Assembly (NCBI GenBank): GCA_019116905.1 | Contig: DXAQ01000128.1 | Span: 1 to 33,856, forward strand | DNA: 33,856 nt | Direction: 5' to 3' | Source: Candidatus Mucispirillum faecigallinarum | Lineage (GTDB): Bacteria; Chrysiogenota; Deferribacteres; Deferribacterales; Mucispirillaceae | Part shown: positions 24,541-31,822 of the stretch, piece by piece | How the letters are laid out: the number at the start of each line of letters is the position of its first letter | Position numbering within the stretch: the first letter of the stretch is position 1 | Made by a program: the position numbers and the translations under genes | The notes under the pieces: model-generated | What the model was told of the DNA's origin: nothing | The model's input: only the letters and a program-made list of their open reading frames with translations | The model's database searches: none

Positions 24541-25688
24541 AATTTAAAGCAATATTAATTACCATTTTAGTAATGATACCATTTGCATCAAGTTATGCAC
24601 AAAAAGCTGTATTTTCAAGGGAATATCCTAGAATGATGACTTCTGTCAGAGCTATGGGTATGGGTAATGCTTTTTTTGGCGTAAGTGATGATAAATATGC
24701 AGCATTTTATAACCCAGCAGGCCTTGCCATGAATAAAAGTTTATGGAGTGTAGATATTATACCACTTAGTATTGGTGCAAACAGCAATATGGTTTCAAAT
24801 GGAACAGATATTGGCAGCATGTTTTTACAAGGTGGTTTAAATACTGATACTATTATAAAAACATTAGATGGTATGATGGGGCAGTATAATAATATAAGCC
24901 CTGTAACATTTTTTCCAGCTTTTACATATAAAAACTGGTCATTTGGTATATTTTTAAACAGTTATGCGAATATCCTTACATATAATAAAGTTATGCCAAC
25001 AGCGTTAGCAAAAGTCCATGCAGATGCAGGGGCAGTATTAACTTATGCTCACTCTTTTCTTAAAGATAAATCTCTGCATGTAGGTGTTTCTCTTATGGGG
25101 TTTTATCGTATGGCTTATACTGCGTCATATACTGCTGTTGATATTGCCTCTATTGACACAAATAATCTTTTAAATAGTATGCTTGAAAGCACAGGCTGGG
25201 GTATTCTTGCAAGTGTTGGTGTAATGTATGAACTGCCATGGCTTAGAAAAGAATTAAATCCACGAGTAGGGCTTTCTTTTAATGATTTTGGATATCAGCA
25301 GATGGCACAAAGCGTAGATAAAGTTGAGCCTACATTAAATTTAAGTTTAGCAATTTCTCCTAACTGGGAGTTTATTTCATCTAACATAGTTGTAGATTTT
25401 AATGATTTACTTTTTATGAATGGCAGTGATGATTCCTTTGGGAAAAGGGTAAATATCGGTGCAGAGATAGGTTTCTGGAATAGAATATTTCTTCGTACAG
25501 GGCTGCATCAGGGTTACTGGACAGCTGGAGCTGGTGTCAATATCTGGGCACTTCGTATAAACTATGCATATTATACAGAAGAACTTGGTGCTTATGCAGG
25601 CCAGTATGCAGATACAAGACATGTTATAGAAGTAGTTCTTGGCTGGGACCAGCTTAAAAAACAGCCAAATAACAGGCTTATTGATTAA
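24537..25688 (+). CDS. TraF/PorV-like outer-membrane beta-barrel protein
   Basis: A 383-residue protein with a signal peptide cleaved after SYA (about residue 21). The mature start SVRAMGMGNAFFGVSDDKYA followed by AFYNPAGLA is the hallmark of the FadL/PorV/TraF_2/UPF0164 barrel clan, where Gly-Asn and NPAGLA turns start the first hairpins. Alternating-residue strands run to the C-terminus, which ends VVLGWDQLKKQPNNRLID after an aromatic strand. Relatives are outer-membrane porin or transport barrels; PorV is a type IX secretion partner, but no por genes are seen here. It is translationally coupled to the lipoprotein upstream and 13 bases before the next lipoprotein. Confidence 0.8.
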   Translation: MKFKAILITILVMIPFASSYAQKAVFSREYPRMMTSVRAMGMGNAFFGVSDDKYAAFYNPAGLAMNKSLWSVDIIPLSIGANSNMVSNGTDIGSMFLQGGLNTDTIIKTLDGMMGQYNNISPVTFFPAFTYKNWSFGIFLNSYANILTYNKVMPTALAKVHADAGAVLTYAHSFLKDKSLHVGVSLMGFYRMAYTASYTAVDIASIDTNNLLNSMLESTGWGILASVGVMYELPWLRKELNPRVGLSFNDFGYQQMAQSVDKVEPTLNLSLAISPNWEFISSNIVVDFNDLLFMNGSDDSFGKRVNIGAEIGFWNRIFLRTGLHQGYWTAGAGVNIWALRINYAYYTEELGAYAGQYADTRHVIEVVLGWDQLKKQPNNRLID

Positions 25689-25701
25689 TAATTAATTTTA
25701 T

Positions 25702-26943
25702 ATGAAAAAAATCTTATCAGCACTATCAATAATGTTTTTTCTTTATGGATGTGCAGAAAAACAGAAAATAATAACAAACGGCCAGCTTTTACAGGTTGTA
25801 AGCCCTGTAAAAGCTGAACCTTCCAACCCAAAGGATTTTGAAACAAAAATCCCTGATTCTTCTATGATACGCAATTCTTTAATAAGTTTTAGCAAAACAT
25901 ATCAAAGAGTTTATTCAGACAGCGATGTTATATCATTTGCGGCAGGTAAAGATATGATTGCTGTATTAAAGCCTGATGAAATTGGTTTTACTGTTGCCTC
26001 ATGCCCAGGGCTTTATTTAAAAGAAAAATATGATAATGTAAGGGTTTATGGGTATGAAGCAGTAATATATAATGGCAGTAGAGTAGATGTTTATTCTGCA
26101 AAAGAATGTGCAAGTTTTGGTATATTTCCGCGGCTTTTAAACGGTAATGTAGAAATTGTGCCAAATTATATTATTGAGTGGGCAGGTTCTCAGGCAGCTT
26201 TAAGAAATGCTTATACTGGAGAAGAATTATATAAAGGTGATACAGGAATTAATATTGTATCAGCAGGGTATGTAAAGGGAGTGCCTGTATTACTGCAGGA
26301 TAATGGCTATCTTTTAAGTTATGATAAAAATATAAAAGCCTTTGTATTATCTGGGCAGATGCCATCAGGTTATAATGAAATATATCATTCAGAGGGCAGA
26401 TTTTATGGCACATTAAAGGACGAAAAAAAGTTTTTTGTGCTTGATAATGATACTATAAAAATAAGCGATGAAACAAACTGCACTGCAAGCCCTGCAAGTG
26501 TATCAGGATTATGTGGCACAACTTTAATTACTGACAGCGAAATTTATAGAGATATGCCTGTAAAAGGGCAGTTTGCCTCCACATCAACAACATTTATGAC
26601 TCTTGATAAAGCAAATTTAAATATTTATTATCTTGAAACAGTATGGCAGAGGTTTCTTTCTATGAGTTATAAACTTCCAAATGCATGCCGTGCAGGTAAC
26701 GCCCTGTATTATAAATCATTTAGTGGAAATATTTATAAAAATGTAAATGGAAAGGAAAGTGTTGTTTCATCTATCCCAAAAAACTGTTTAAGTAAAAATA
26801 TAGTATTAAATTATGGTGAATTTTACTGCTCTGGTAAAAAATGCGGTAAGTTTGCAGCTCCTATTAAAAATAATTCAGATGCAGTAATGTACCGCAGAAT
26901 TGAAGATAATACTATTTATTATTACTTTGATAATCTTAAATAA
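25702..26943 (+). CDS. Lipoprotein with propeller-like strand repeats, function unknown
   Basis: A 413-residue protein with signal MKKILSALSIMFFLYGC (lipidated Cys17). The mature region lacks helices and shows repeated short beta-strand/turn units (for example VLLQDNGYLLSYDKNIKAF and RFYGTLKDEKKFFVLDND), which suggests a beta-propeller-like fold, though no PQQ or WD signature is exact. Several cysteine pairs (SCPG, ECAS, NCTAS, LCGT, NCLSK, YCSGKKCGK) point to disulfides in the periplasm or at the cell surface. It is the last gene of the mltB operon. I recognise no family; a BamB-like assembly role is one possibility, not a claim. Confidence 0.7.
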   Translation: MKKILSALSIMFFLYGCAEKQKIITNGQLLQVVSPVKAEPSNPKDFETKIPDSSMIRNSLISFSKTYQRVYSDSDVISFAAGKDMIAVLKPDEIGFTVASCPGLYLKEKYDNVRVYGYEAVIYNGSRVDVYSAKECASFGIFPRLLNGNVEIVPNYIIEWAGSQAALRNAYTGEELYKGDTGINIVSAGYVKGVPVLLQDNGYLLSYDKNIKAFVLSGQMPSGYNEIYHSEGRFYGTLKDEKKFFVLDNDTIKISDETNCTASPASVSGLCGTTLITDSEIYRDMPVKGQFASTSTTFMTLDKANLNIYYLETVWQRFLSMSYKLPNACRAGNALYYKSFSGNIYKNVNGKESVVSSIPKNCLSKNIVLNYGEFYCSGKKCGKFAAPIKNNSDAVMYRRIEDNTIYYYFDNLK

Positions 26944-27070
26944 ATCGTTTTTAAAAATTGAGACACTAAATATAAAAAATAAAATCTTGATACAGTATTA
27001 GCTAAAAAATACTAACCTGTATAAAAATATTAAATTAGCTTAATTAATTTTGAAATAAATGCTTTAAGAA

Positions 27071-27130
27071 AGCAGCAGGCGAAGAACCTTATCTTTGCTT
27101 ATAAAGCAGTGCAAGATTCTTCGCTGTGCG
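27071..27130. repeat. Long interrupted palindrome between convergent genes
   Basis: GCGAAGA (27079-27085) pairs with TCTTCGC (27118-27124), and ATCTTTGC (27091-27098) pairs, with one bulged T, with GCAAGAT (27111-27117). The result is a roughly 45-base hairpin with a 12-base loop. The rest of the 205-base gap is AT-rich. Neither strand shows a good U-tract. It looks like a copy of a dispersed palindromic repeat, to be confirmed by counting copies in the genome. Confidence 0.5.
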
Positions 27131-27148
27131 TTATAGATAAATTATTCT

Positions 27149-29056
27149 TTAAAATTGTGAGTAAAATACAGTTGTATTTGTACCCTGAAGTGTTAAATTA
27201 TCAGGGGTTGTAAGCCATTTTTTATACTGAAATGTATATGGCACTGCATTTTGTTTTACATATCCTGTATAAGTTGTATATATGTCTGTAAATGGCGGAG
27301 TATCAATAAAAATATCAAGCATTTCTGCAAGACTTATATAACTTGAAAGATATTCTTGTGTATTTTCTTTATTATTAAATTCAGGCACATTGTATATTGG
27401 GTCATCTGTTACATTTCTGCCTGTTACAAGTATCATTTTCAAGAAATCTTTATATAAATTATTAAAATTCATACCTGATGCTTCTTCTACTGCCTGATAG
27501 CCTAGATATTGTGAATTTATAAGTTTTTGTATACCAGTATCACCAAACCTGTAATAAAAATAACGCATAAAAAGATAAGAATAACCATAACTTAAATCTT
27601 GTGTATTATTAACAAGTGGTTTATCTAATTCATAGGCAAAAAAGTTTAATAAATGGTCTCTCATAGTTGCAGGATAGCCTGTATAATATGCTGTAAGTGT
27701 TGATAAACCTTCATTTATCCAGTAATCCATAAAAGGTTCTTTACCAGCATTTAAGCGCACATCAAAAAGTGCCATGTGGTGAAATTCATGAGTTAATGTA
27801 GATAACAGACTATCTTTATTTAGTTCCCAGCTTATGTTTTTTTGCAAGTAGTCAGATTCTATATACATCATATCTGATTCATTAGAACGAACGCCTGATG
27901 ATAATATTGATGCATCACTGTATTTATCTGCTGTGTAGAAAAAACCAAGAACATTGCTGCCTATTGGAGTAAAAAGAAATACTATTTTACCATTTGCATC
28001 TACATCATTTTCATGACCGCATTTTTCATGAACTTTTTGATATGCAGCAGCAAACTTTTCATCAATTTCTTTCACTCTGTTTATATCTATACTGGCAGTA
28101 GATACTCTGTCATCAAGAAAATAATATACGTTATCAGATACATATATGCATGTAGCATTAGTTAAATACTGCTGTGAAGTTGTTACATCCATTACCCATA
28201 CATTATTCCATTTTGTTCCAGTATTAATAGTATTAGGAAGTGTTTTGTATAGTGCATTATTATTTTTACTGATAGGTTTTATATTTTTTTCTTTGACTAT
28301 ATTATTAATATTAATCTGTGATTTTATAATATTTCTGCTAACATTATCATTATCAAATAAGGCATTATCTTCTATATATTTTTGCATTGTAAGGTTTGAT
28401 GCAGTAGAACCTGTTAAAGAATATGTAACATTTGCAGGCAGCGTGTCAGTAGGTGTTTGAGGAATATGGCTTGCAATAGAATATAATATATAGTTTGTTT
28501 TGTTATTTTCTAAACTGCCTTCATTAGTGTCGTCCTGATTTGTTTCATTATCTTTATTGTTTGTCTGCTGGTTATCAGTATTTGTGTTATCAGTATTATC
28601 ACTGCCAGTATCAGTATCTGGTTTATCAGTGCTGCCGCTCCCAGTATCAGTATCTGGTTTATCAGTGCTGCCGCTGCCAGTATCTGTATTTGGTTTATCA
28701 GTATTATCACTGTCTGTGTCTGTATTTGGTTTATCTGTATTATCACTGCTAGTATCTGTATTTGGGTTGTTGGTATTTTCACTGTCAGTATCAGTGTTTT
28801 GTTCATCAGTGTTTTCGCCGTCAGTATTTGTATCCCCCTGGTTAATACTGCCAGAATTAATACCTCCAGTATCGCCTGTTTCTATACCACTAATACTTGA
28901 ATCTCCAGAACTGCCTCCGTTATTTCCAGAAGGATTTGAACTGTTATTGTTTTCATTTAATCCACTGTTAACAGCAGACTGGTTATTATCGCTGCTTTCA
29001 ATGGCGCAGCCAAAAAGAAGAAAAATACAACTAACTAATAATATAAGTTTTTTCAT
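27149..29056 (-). CDS. Lipoprotein zinc metallopeptidase, M30 (hyicolysin)-like
   Basis: A 635-residue protein with lipobox MKKLILLVSCIFLLFGC (Cys17). Residues about 25-195 are a low-complexity Asn/Asp/Thr/Gly/Ser linker containing six 12-residue repeats. The C-terminal half carries TLTHEFHHMALF with the zinc motif HExxH at 423-427 and a downstream YWINEGLSTLTAYY whose Glu is the likely third zinc ligand, as in peptidase family M30. The enzyme is probably tethered to the outer membrane by a flexible stalk and acts on proteins outside the cell. ATG at 29056 is preferred: GGAG lies 6 bases upstream, and it gives a clean lipoprotein signal; an ATG four codons earlier overlaps that site. It is downstream of two metallophosphoesterase genes in the same direction. 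Confidence 0.85.
   Translation of the reverse strand: MKKLILLVSCIFLLFGCAIESSDNNQSAVNSGLNENNNSSNPSGNNGGSSGDSSISGIETGDTGGINSGSINQGDTNTDGENTDEQNTDTDSENTNNPNTDTSSDNTDKPNTDTDSDNTDKPNTDTGSGSTDKPDTDTGSGSTDKPDTDTGSDNTDNTNTDNQQTNNKDNETNQDDTNEGSLENNKTNYILYSIASHIPQTPTDTLPANVTYSLTGSTASNLTMQKYIEDNALFDNDNVSRNIIKSQININNIVKEKNIKPISKNNNALYKTLPNTINTGTKWNNVWVMDVTTSQQYLTNATCIYVSDNVYYFLDDRVSTASIDINRVKEIDEKFAAAYQKVHEKCGHENDVDANGKIVFLFTPIGSNVLGFFYTADKYSDASILSSGVRSNESDMMYIESDYLQKNISWELNKDSLLSTLTHEFHHMALFDVRLNAGKEPFMDYWINEGLSTLTAYYTGYPATMRDHLLNFFAYELDKPLVNNTQDLSYGYSYLFMRYFYYRFGDTGIQKLINSQYLGYQAVEEASGMNFNNLYKDFLKMILVTGRNVTDDPIYNVPEFNNKENTQEYLSSYISLAEMLDIFIDTPPFTDIYTTYTGYVKQNAVPYTFQYKKWLTTPDNLTLQGTNTTVFYSQF
28583..28798 (-). 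repeat. Six tandem 36-bp repeats coding a 12-residue linker unit
   Basis: The unit encodes variants of NTDTDSDNTDKP; the two neighbouring copies GSTDKPDTDTGS are nearly identical at the DNA level. It makes the extended stalk of the M30-like lipoprotein. Perfect neighbouring copies suggest recent slippage or recombination, so copy number may vary between strains. Confidence 0.9.
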
Positions 29057-29090
29057 AATATACTCCATAAAAATATATTAATATATTATT

Positions 29091-29119
29091 ATATTATATA
29101 ATAAGTTAAAAATATTCAA
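29091..29119 (-). promoter_or_regulatory. Possible promoter for the M30-like lipoprotein
   Basis: Leftward TTGAAT (29114-29119), 17-base spacer, TAATAT (29091-29096), in the 73-base gap before the gene. The region is so AT-rich that a chance match is quite possible. Confidence 0.33.
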
Positions 29120-29129
29120 GTATTTATAA

Positions 29130-30248
29130 TTATAAATCTTTACCTTTTACGTTTATAATAAGTATTTCAGAATCTGTGCCAACTCTAACTGGTGGACCCC
29201 ATAAGCCTAAACCACTTGATACAAAATAATAAAAGCCGTTATCATTAATCATGCCGTGTGGTAAAAAAGTTAGTATCTTTATAATTAAATTTAAAGGAAA
29301 CGTCTGCTCGTCATGAGTATGACCTGAAATCTGTATATCTGCATTTATTTTTCTGCCGTCATCAAGTCCTTTTGGTACATGGTCTAATATAATTACTGGT
29401 TTTGATTTATCTTCTATATTATTATACAGTGATACTATATTCTGCCTTTTACTGCCGTTATCATTTGTATGGCGCAGGCTGTCTCTGCCTATAATATATA
29501 TTCCTTTTTCTTGAATATAGGTTACATTATCAAGCAGCACTTTTATATTAGTTTTTTCAATTAATGATTTTAGAGTTGCTGCATCTGCACTGTAATAATC
29601 ATGGTTGCCAATCACTGCATATACTCCAAGGGGAGCATATAATTTTTTTAATGCATCAATATGAGCGTATGTAAAATCTTTAATGTTATTATCAATTATA
29701 TCGCCAGCTATAAAAATAATATCAGGATTATATTTATTAATATTATTAACTTCTTTTTCAAGCCTTGCAGGGCTCATATCTGCTCCAATATGCAAATCTG
29801 AAACAGCAGCGATTTTTAGTTCTCCATTTAAGTGTTTATTAAGTGTTATATTGTATTCTGCTGTTTTTGTGTCATGGCTGTTTATATAGCCATATAAAAC
29901 TGTAATAAATGTGGCAGAAAGGACTATGATTAACTGTAATTTATGTGTGATAAATGGTTTATGTATGATTTTAAAAATAATCCTTACAATATCTGTAATT
30001 ATTAAATACATAAAAAGATAGTTTGTAACCGCAAGTATAATATGTGTTGCAAATACTATATTATGCGGCACATTAATATGGCAGTATTTTACTAAGATAC
30101 GGACTATTAAAAAAGAGCTGAATACTAAAAGCAAAGATATTATAACAGGCAGTTTTTTATATTTTGTAAAAAAAGCCTGATAAAGCCTGTAAGCAGTATA
30201 TAATCCAAAAACAATACTTTGCAGAATTATTAAAATTAGTATGCCCAT
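29130..30248 (-). CDS. Membrane metallophosphoesterase (copy 2)
   Basis: A 372-residue protein: four hydrophobic segments in the first about 130 residues, then a calcineurin-like phosphoesterase domain. Metal-binding motifs in order are AAVSDLHIGAD, IFIAGDIIDNN, VIGNHDYYS and ISGHTHDEQ. Such YkuE/YaeI-type proteins are membrane-bound phosphodiesterases; some act on phospholipid or UDP-diacylglucosamine-type substrates. It lies six bases after its paralogue and is clearly a tandem duplicate, with the two sharing the same TM layout and almost the same catalytic text. The usual GHTHDGQ reads GHTHDEQ here, a Gly-to-Glu change next to a metal ligand, which may alter activity. AGGA precedes the ATG. 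Confidence 0.88.
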   Translation of the reverse strand: MGILILIILQSIVFGLYTAYRLYQAFFTKYKKLPVIISLLLVFSSFLIVRILVKYCHINVPHNIVFATHIILAVTNYLFMYLIITDIVRIIFKIIHKPFITHKLQLIIVLSATFITVLYGYINSHDTKTAEYNITLNKHLNGELKIAAVSDLHIGADMSPARLEKEVNNINKYNPDIIFIAGDIIDNNIKDFTYAHIDALKKLYAPLGVYAVIGNHDYYSADAATLKSLIEKTNIKVLLDNVTYIQEKGIYIIGRDSLRHTNDNGSKRQNIVSLYNNIEDKSKPVIILDHVPKGLDDGRKINADIQISGHTHDEQTFPLNLIIKILTFLPHGMINDNGFYYFVSSGLGLWGPPVRVGTDSEILIINVKGKDL

Positions 30249-30254
30249 ATTTAA

Positions 30255-31367
30255 TTATTTTCCTGTTACATTTATTATAAGTATTTCAGAATCAGTGCCA
30301 ATACGAATAGGCGGACCCCATAAACCTAAACCGCTTGAAACAAAATAATGAAAGCCGTCATAGTTTTTCATACCATGGGAAAGCTCATACATTTTATTTA
30401 CAATTAAATTACCTGGGAAAAACTGTCCGTCATGGGTATGACCTGAAATCTGTATGTCTGCATTTATTTTTCTGCCATCAAGAGAAGATTTTGGTATATG
30501 GTCTAATATTATTACAGGTTTAGTTTTATCTTCCACCTGCTTATAAAGTGTTTCTATGCTTGTTCTTTCATCATTTTTAGAGTTTGTATGCCTTAAACTG
30601 TCCCTGCCTATAATATAAAATTCTTTTTCAGGTATATATGTAACATTATCTACTAAAACATGAAAACCTGATTTTTCAAAAAGTTTTATTATATCTGCCT
30701 GGTTGCCGCTGTAATATTCATGGTTTCCAAAAACTACGTATGTGCCAAGTGGCGCATTTATTTTTTGAAACTCTTTAATATATTCTTCTTTATAGTCTTT
30801 AATGTTATTATCAATTATATCACCAGCAATAAAGACAATATCAGGCTTTATATCGTTTATAAGTTTGATTTCCTTATAAAGCCTGCTGCTTGTCATATCT
30901 GAACCAATATGAATATCTGATAAGGCTGCTATTTTAAAAGGTTCTATTACTTCTTTATTAAGCACTATATTATATTCATTTATTTTGGTTGTATGGCTGT
31001 TTAAATACCCTAAGGCACATACAAGCACTGCCGTAATTGTTACTATTAAACCTTGTATATAGTGGCTTATAAACTGCTTATGCAGCCGTTTAAATATTAT
31101 TCTTATAATATCTGTAACAAGGTAGAGCATAAAAATATATATGCATACTGCAAAAATTATGGTTGATATAAAATTTAATATATAAGGTATTACTATATCT
31201 GCGTTTTTACTTATTATTTTTAAGATAATAAATAAATTGCTGGTAACCATTATAGATGATATTATTAATGCTCTATTATATTTAGTAAAAAATGATTGGT
31301 ATAAACGGTATGATAAATATATGGTAAAAACAATATCTTGTAACAAAATAAGAAACAGCATACTCAT
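30255..31367 (-). CDS. Membrane metallophosphoesterase (copy 1)
   Basis: A 370-residue paralogue of the next gene downstream. It has four N-terminal membrane segments, then the catalytic motifs AALSDIHIGSD, VFIAGDIIDNN, VFGNHEYYS and ISGHTHDGQFFPGN, the last in canonical form. The active site probably holds two metal ions. The substrate is unknown; membrane anchoring with the catalytic domain after the last segment suggests a lipid or envelope phosphoester. Note NHEYY where most have NHDYY. An AGGAG site 6-7 bases upstream fixes the ATG at 31367, and a good promoter lies just ahead. It is the first gene of the operon that continues to the paralogue and perhaps the M30 lipoprotein. Confidence 0.9.
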   Translation of the reverse strand: MSMLFLILLQDIVFTIYLSYRLYQSFFTKYNRALIISSIMVTSNLFIILKIISKNADIVIPYILNFISTIIFAVCIYIFMLYLVTDIIRIIFKRLHKQFISHYIQGLIVTITAVLVCALGYLNSHTTKINEYNIVLNKEVIEPFKIAALSDIHIGSDMTSSRLYKEIKLINDIKPDIVFIAGDIIDNNIKDYKEEYIKEFQKINAPLGTYVVFGNHEYYSGNQADIIKLFEKSGFHVLVDNVTYIPEKEFYIIGRDSLRHTNSKNDERTSIETLYKQVEDKTKPVIILDHIPKSSLDGRKINADIQISGHTHDGQFFPGNLIVNKMYELSHGMKNYDGFHYFVSSGLGLWGPPIRIGTDSEILIINVTGK

Positions 31368-31388
31368 AAATTTCTCCTTTAATAATAA

Positions 31389-31417
31389 AATATATAAAAA
31401 TAATTGACAAATATCAA
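31389..31417 (-). promoter_or_regulatory. Promoter of the metallophosphoesterase operon
   Basis: Leftward TTGATA (31412-31417), a 17-base spacer and TATATT (31389-31394), 22 bases before the start codon. It lies downstream of the candidate small-RNA terminator, so the two transcripts are separate. Confidence 0.5.
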
Positions 31418-31454
31418 TAAAGAAGTTAAATATAATTTAAAATGTTCATGTAAT

Positions 31455-31495
31455 AAAAAAAGACTGCCGAAAAAGGGTCAGTTTTCCGGCAGTCT
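31455..31495 (-). terminator. Strong intrinsic terminator with no annotated gene upstream
   Basis: Leftward AGACTGCCG/CGGCAGTCT (31487-31495 and 31461-31469) is a 9-bp perfect stem extended by AAAA/UUUU, followed by a U6-7 tract (plus-strand A run 31455-31461). The nearest protein gene to the right ends about 330 bases away and has its own terminator, so this one must serve another transcript, here the candidate small RNA. Confidence 0.9.
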
Positions 31496-31601
31496 ATTTC
31501 AGCTTAAAAGCTGCATAGGAGTTCAAATATAACACAGGGGAGGTTGTTTATATTTGAAAAATATATATGGGAAAGAATAAAAAAGACTTAAATTGTCTTA
31601 T
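31455..31601 (-). ncRNA. Candidate small RNA with C-rich anti-Shine-Dalgarno loops
   Basis: Read leftward, an approximately 147-base unit has no open frame but clear folds. A weak 5' hairpin AAGAC/GTCTT is followed by a 9-bp perfect stem CAAATATAA/TTATATTTG (31548-31556 and 31524-31532) whose loop contains AACCUCCCC. Then come single-stranded AACUCCUAUG, a small CAGCUU/AAGCUG hairpin, and a strong terminator whose loop reads CUGACCCU. Three C/U-rich single-stranded patches complementary to ribosome-binding sites are typical of trans-acting regulatory RNAs. Promoter-like boxes lie at 31608-31635. The start is approximate. No match to 6S, tmRNA, SRP RNA or RNase P is seen. An rRNA-like or CsrA-sponge reading on the opposite strand (GGA in loops) is less likely because that strand lacks a terminator. 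Confidence 0.55.
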
Positions 31602-31607
31602 ATTAGA

Positions 31608-31635
31608 AATATAAGTTATTTTCTGTAAAAATCAA
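31608..31635 (-). promoter_or_regulatory. Candidate promoter of the small RNA
   Basis: Leftward TTGATT (31630-31635), 16-base spacer, TATATT (31608-31613). A start 6-8 bases on would be near 31601. The rest of the gap, 31636-31757, is AT-rich and shows nothing else recognisable. Confidence 0.4.
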
Positions 31636-31759
31636 GTAATAAAATGTAAAAAATCAAAAATATACATATAATTTTTACACAATCATATTAATTTTAAAAA
31701 ATAAGTTCATAACTCATTGATAATAAAAAGAAAAATAGTAATGGTAAAATATTGAAAAT

Positions 31760-31799
31760 AAAAAAGCCTGCCAAAAATTCTACACAATTCAGCAGGCTT
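31760..31799 (-). terminator. Terminator of the substrate-binding protein operon
   Basis: Leftward AAGCCTGC/GCAGGCTT (31792-31799 and 31764-31771), 8-bp stem with a 20-base loop, then a U6 tract (plus-strand A run 31760-31765). It lies 23 bases after the stop of the last substrate-binding gene. Confidence 0.9.
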
Positions 31800-31822
31800 G
31801 TTATATAATATTGTATAGTATG

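Noticed and set aside
28583-28798. Regular repeats considered as a CRISPR array
   Set aside because: The 36-bp units are contiguous, without unique spacers, in frame with a protein, and no cas gene is present.
28557-29081. A 174-codon rightward open frame opposite the M30-like gene
   Set aside because: It runs antisense through the 36-bp repeats, so the open frame is a by-product of the repeat period being a multiple of three. It codes low-complexity Ser/Val/Leu text with no ribosome site.
31524-31560. Rightward reading of the small-RNA region as a ribosome site (GGGGAGG) for a short peptide
   Set aside because: The only frame after it begins at TTG and stops after eight codons. The terminator and promoter-like boxes agree on the leftward strand instead.
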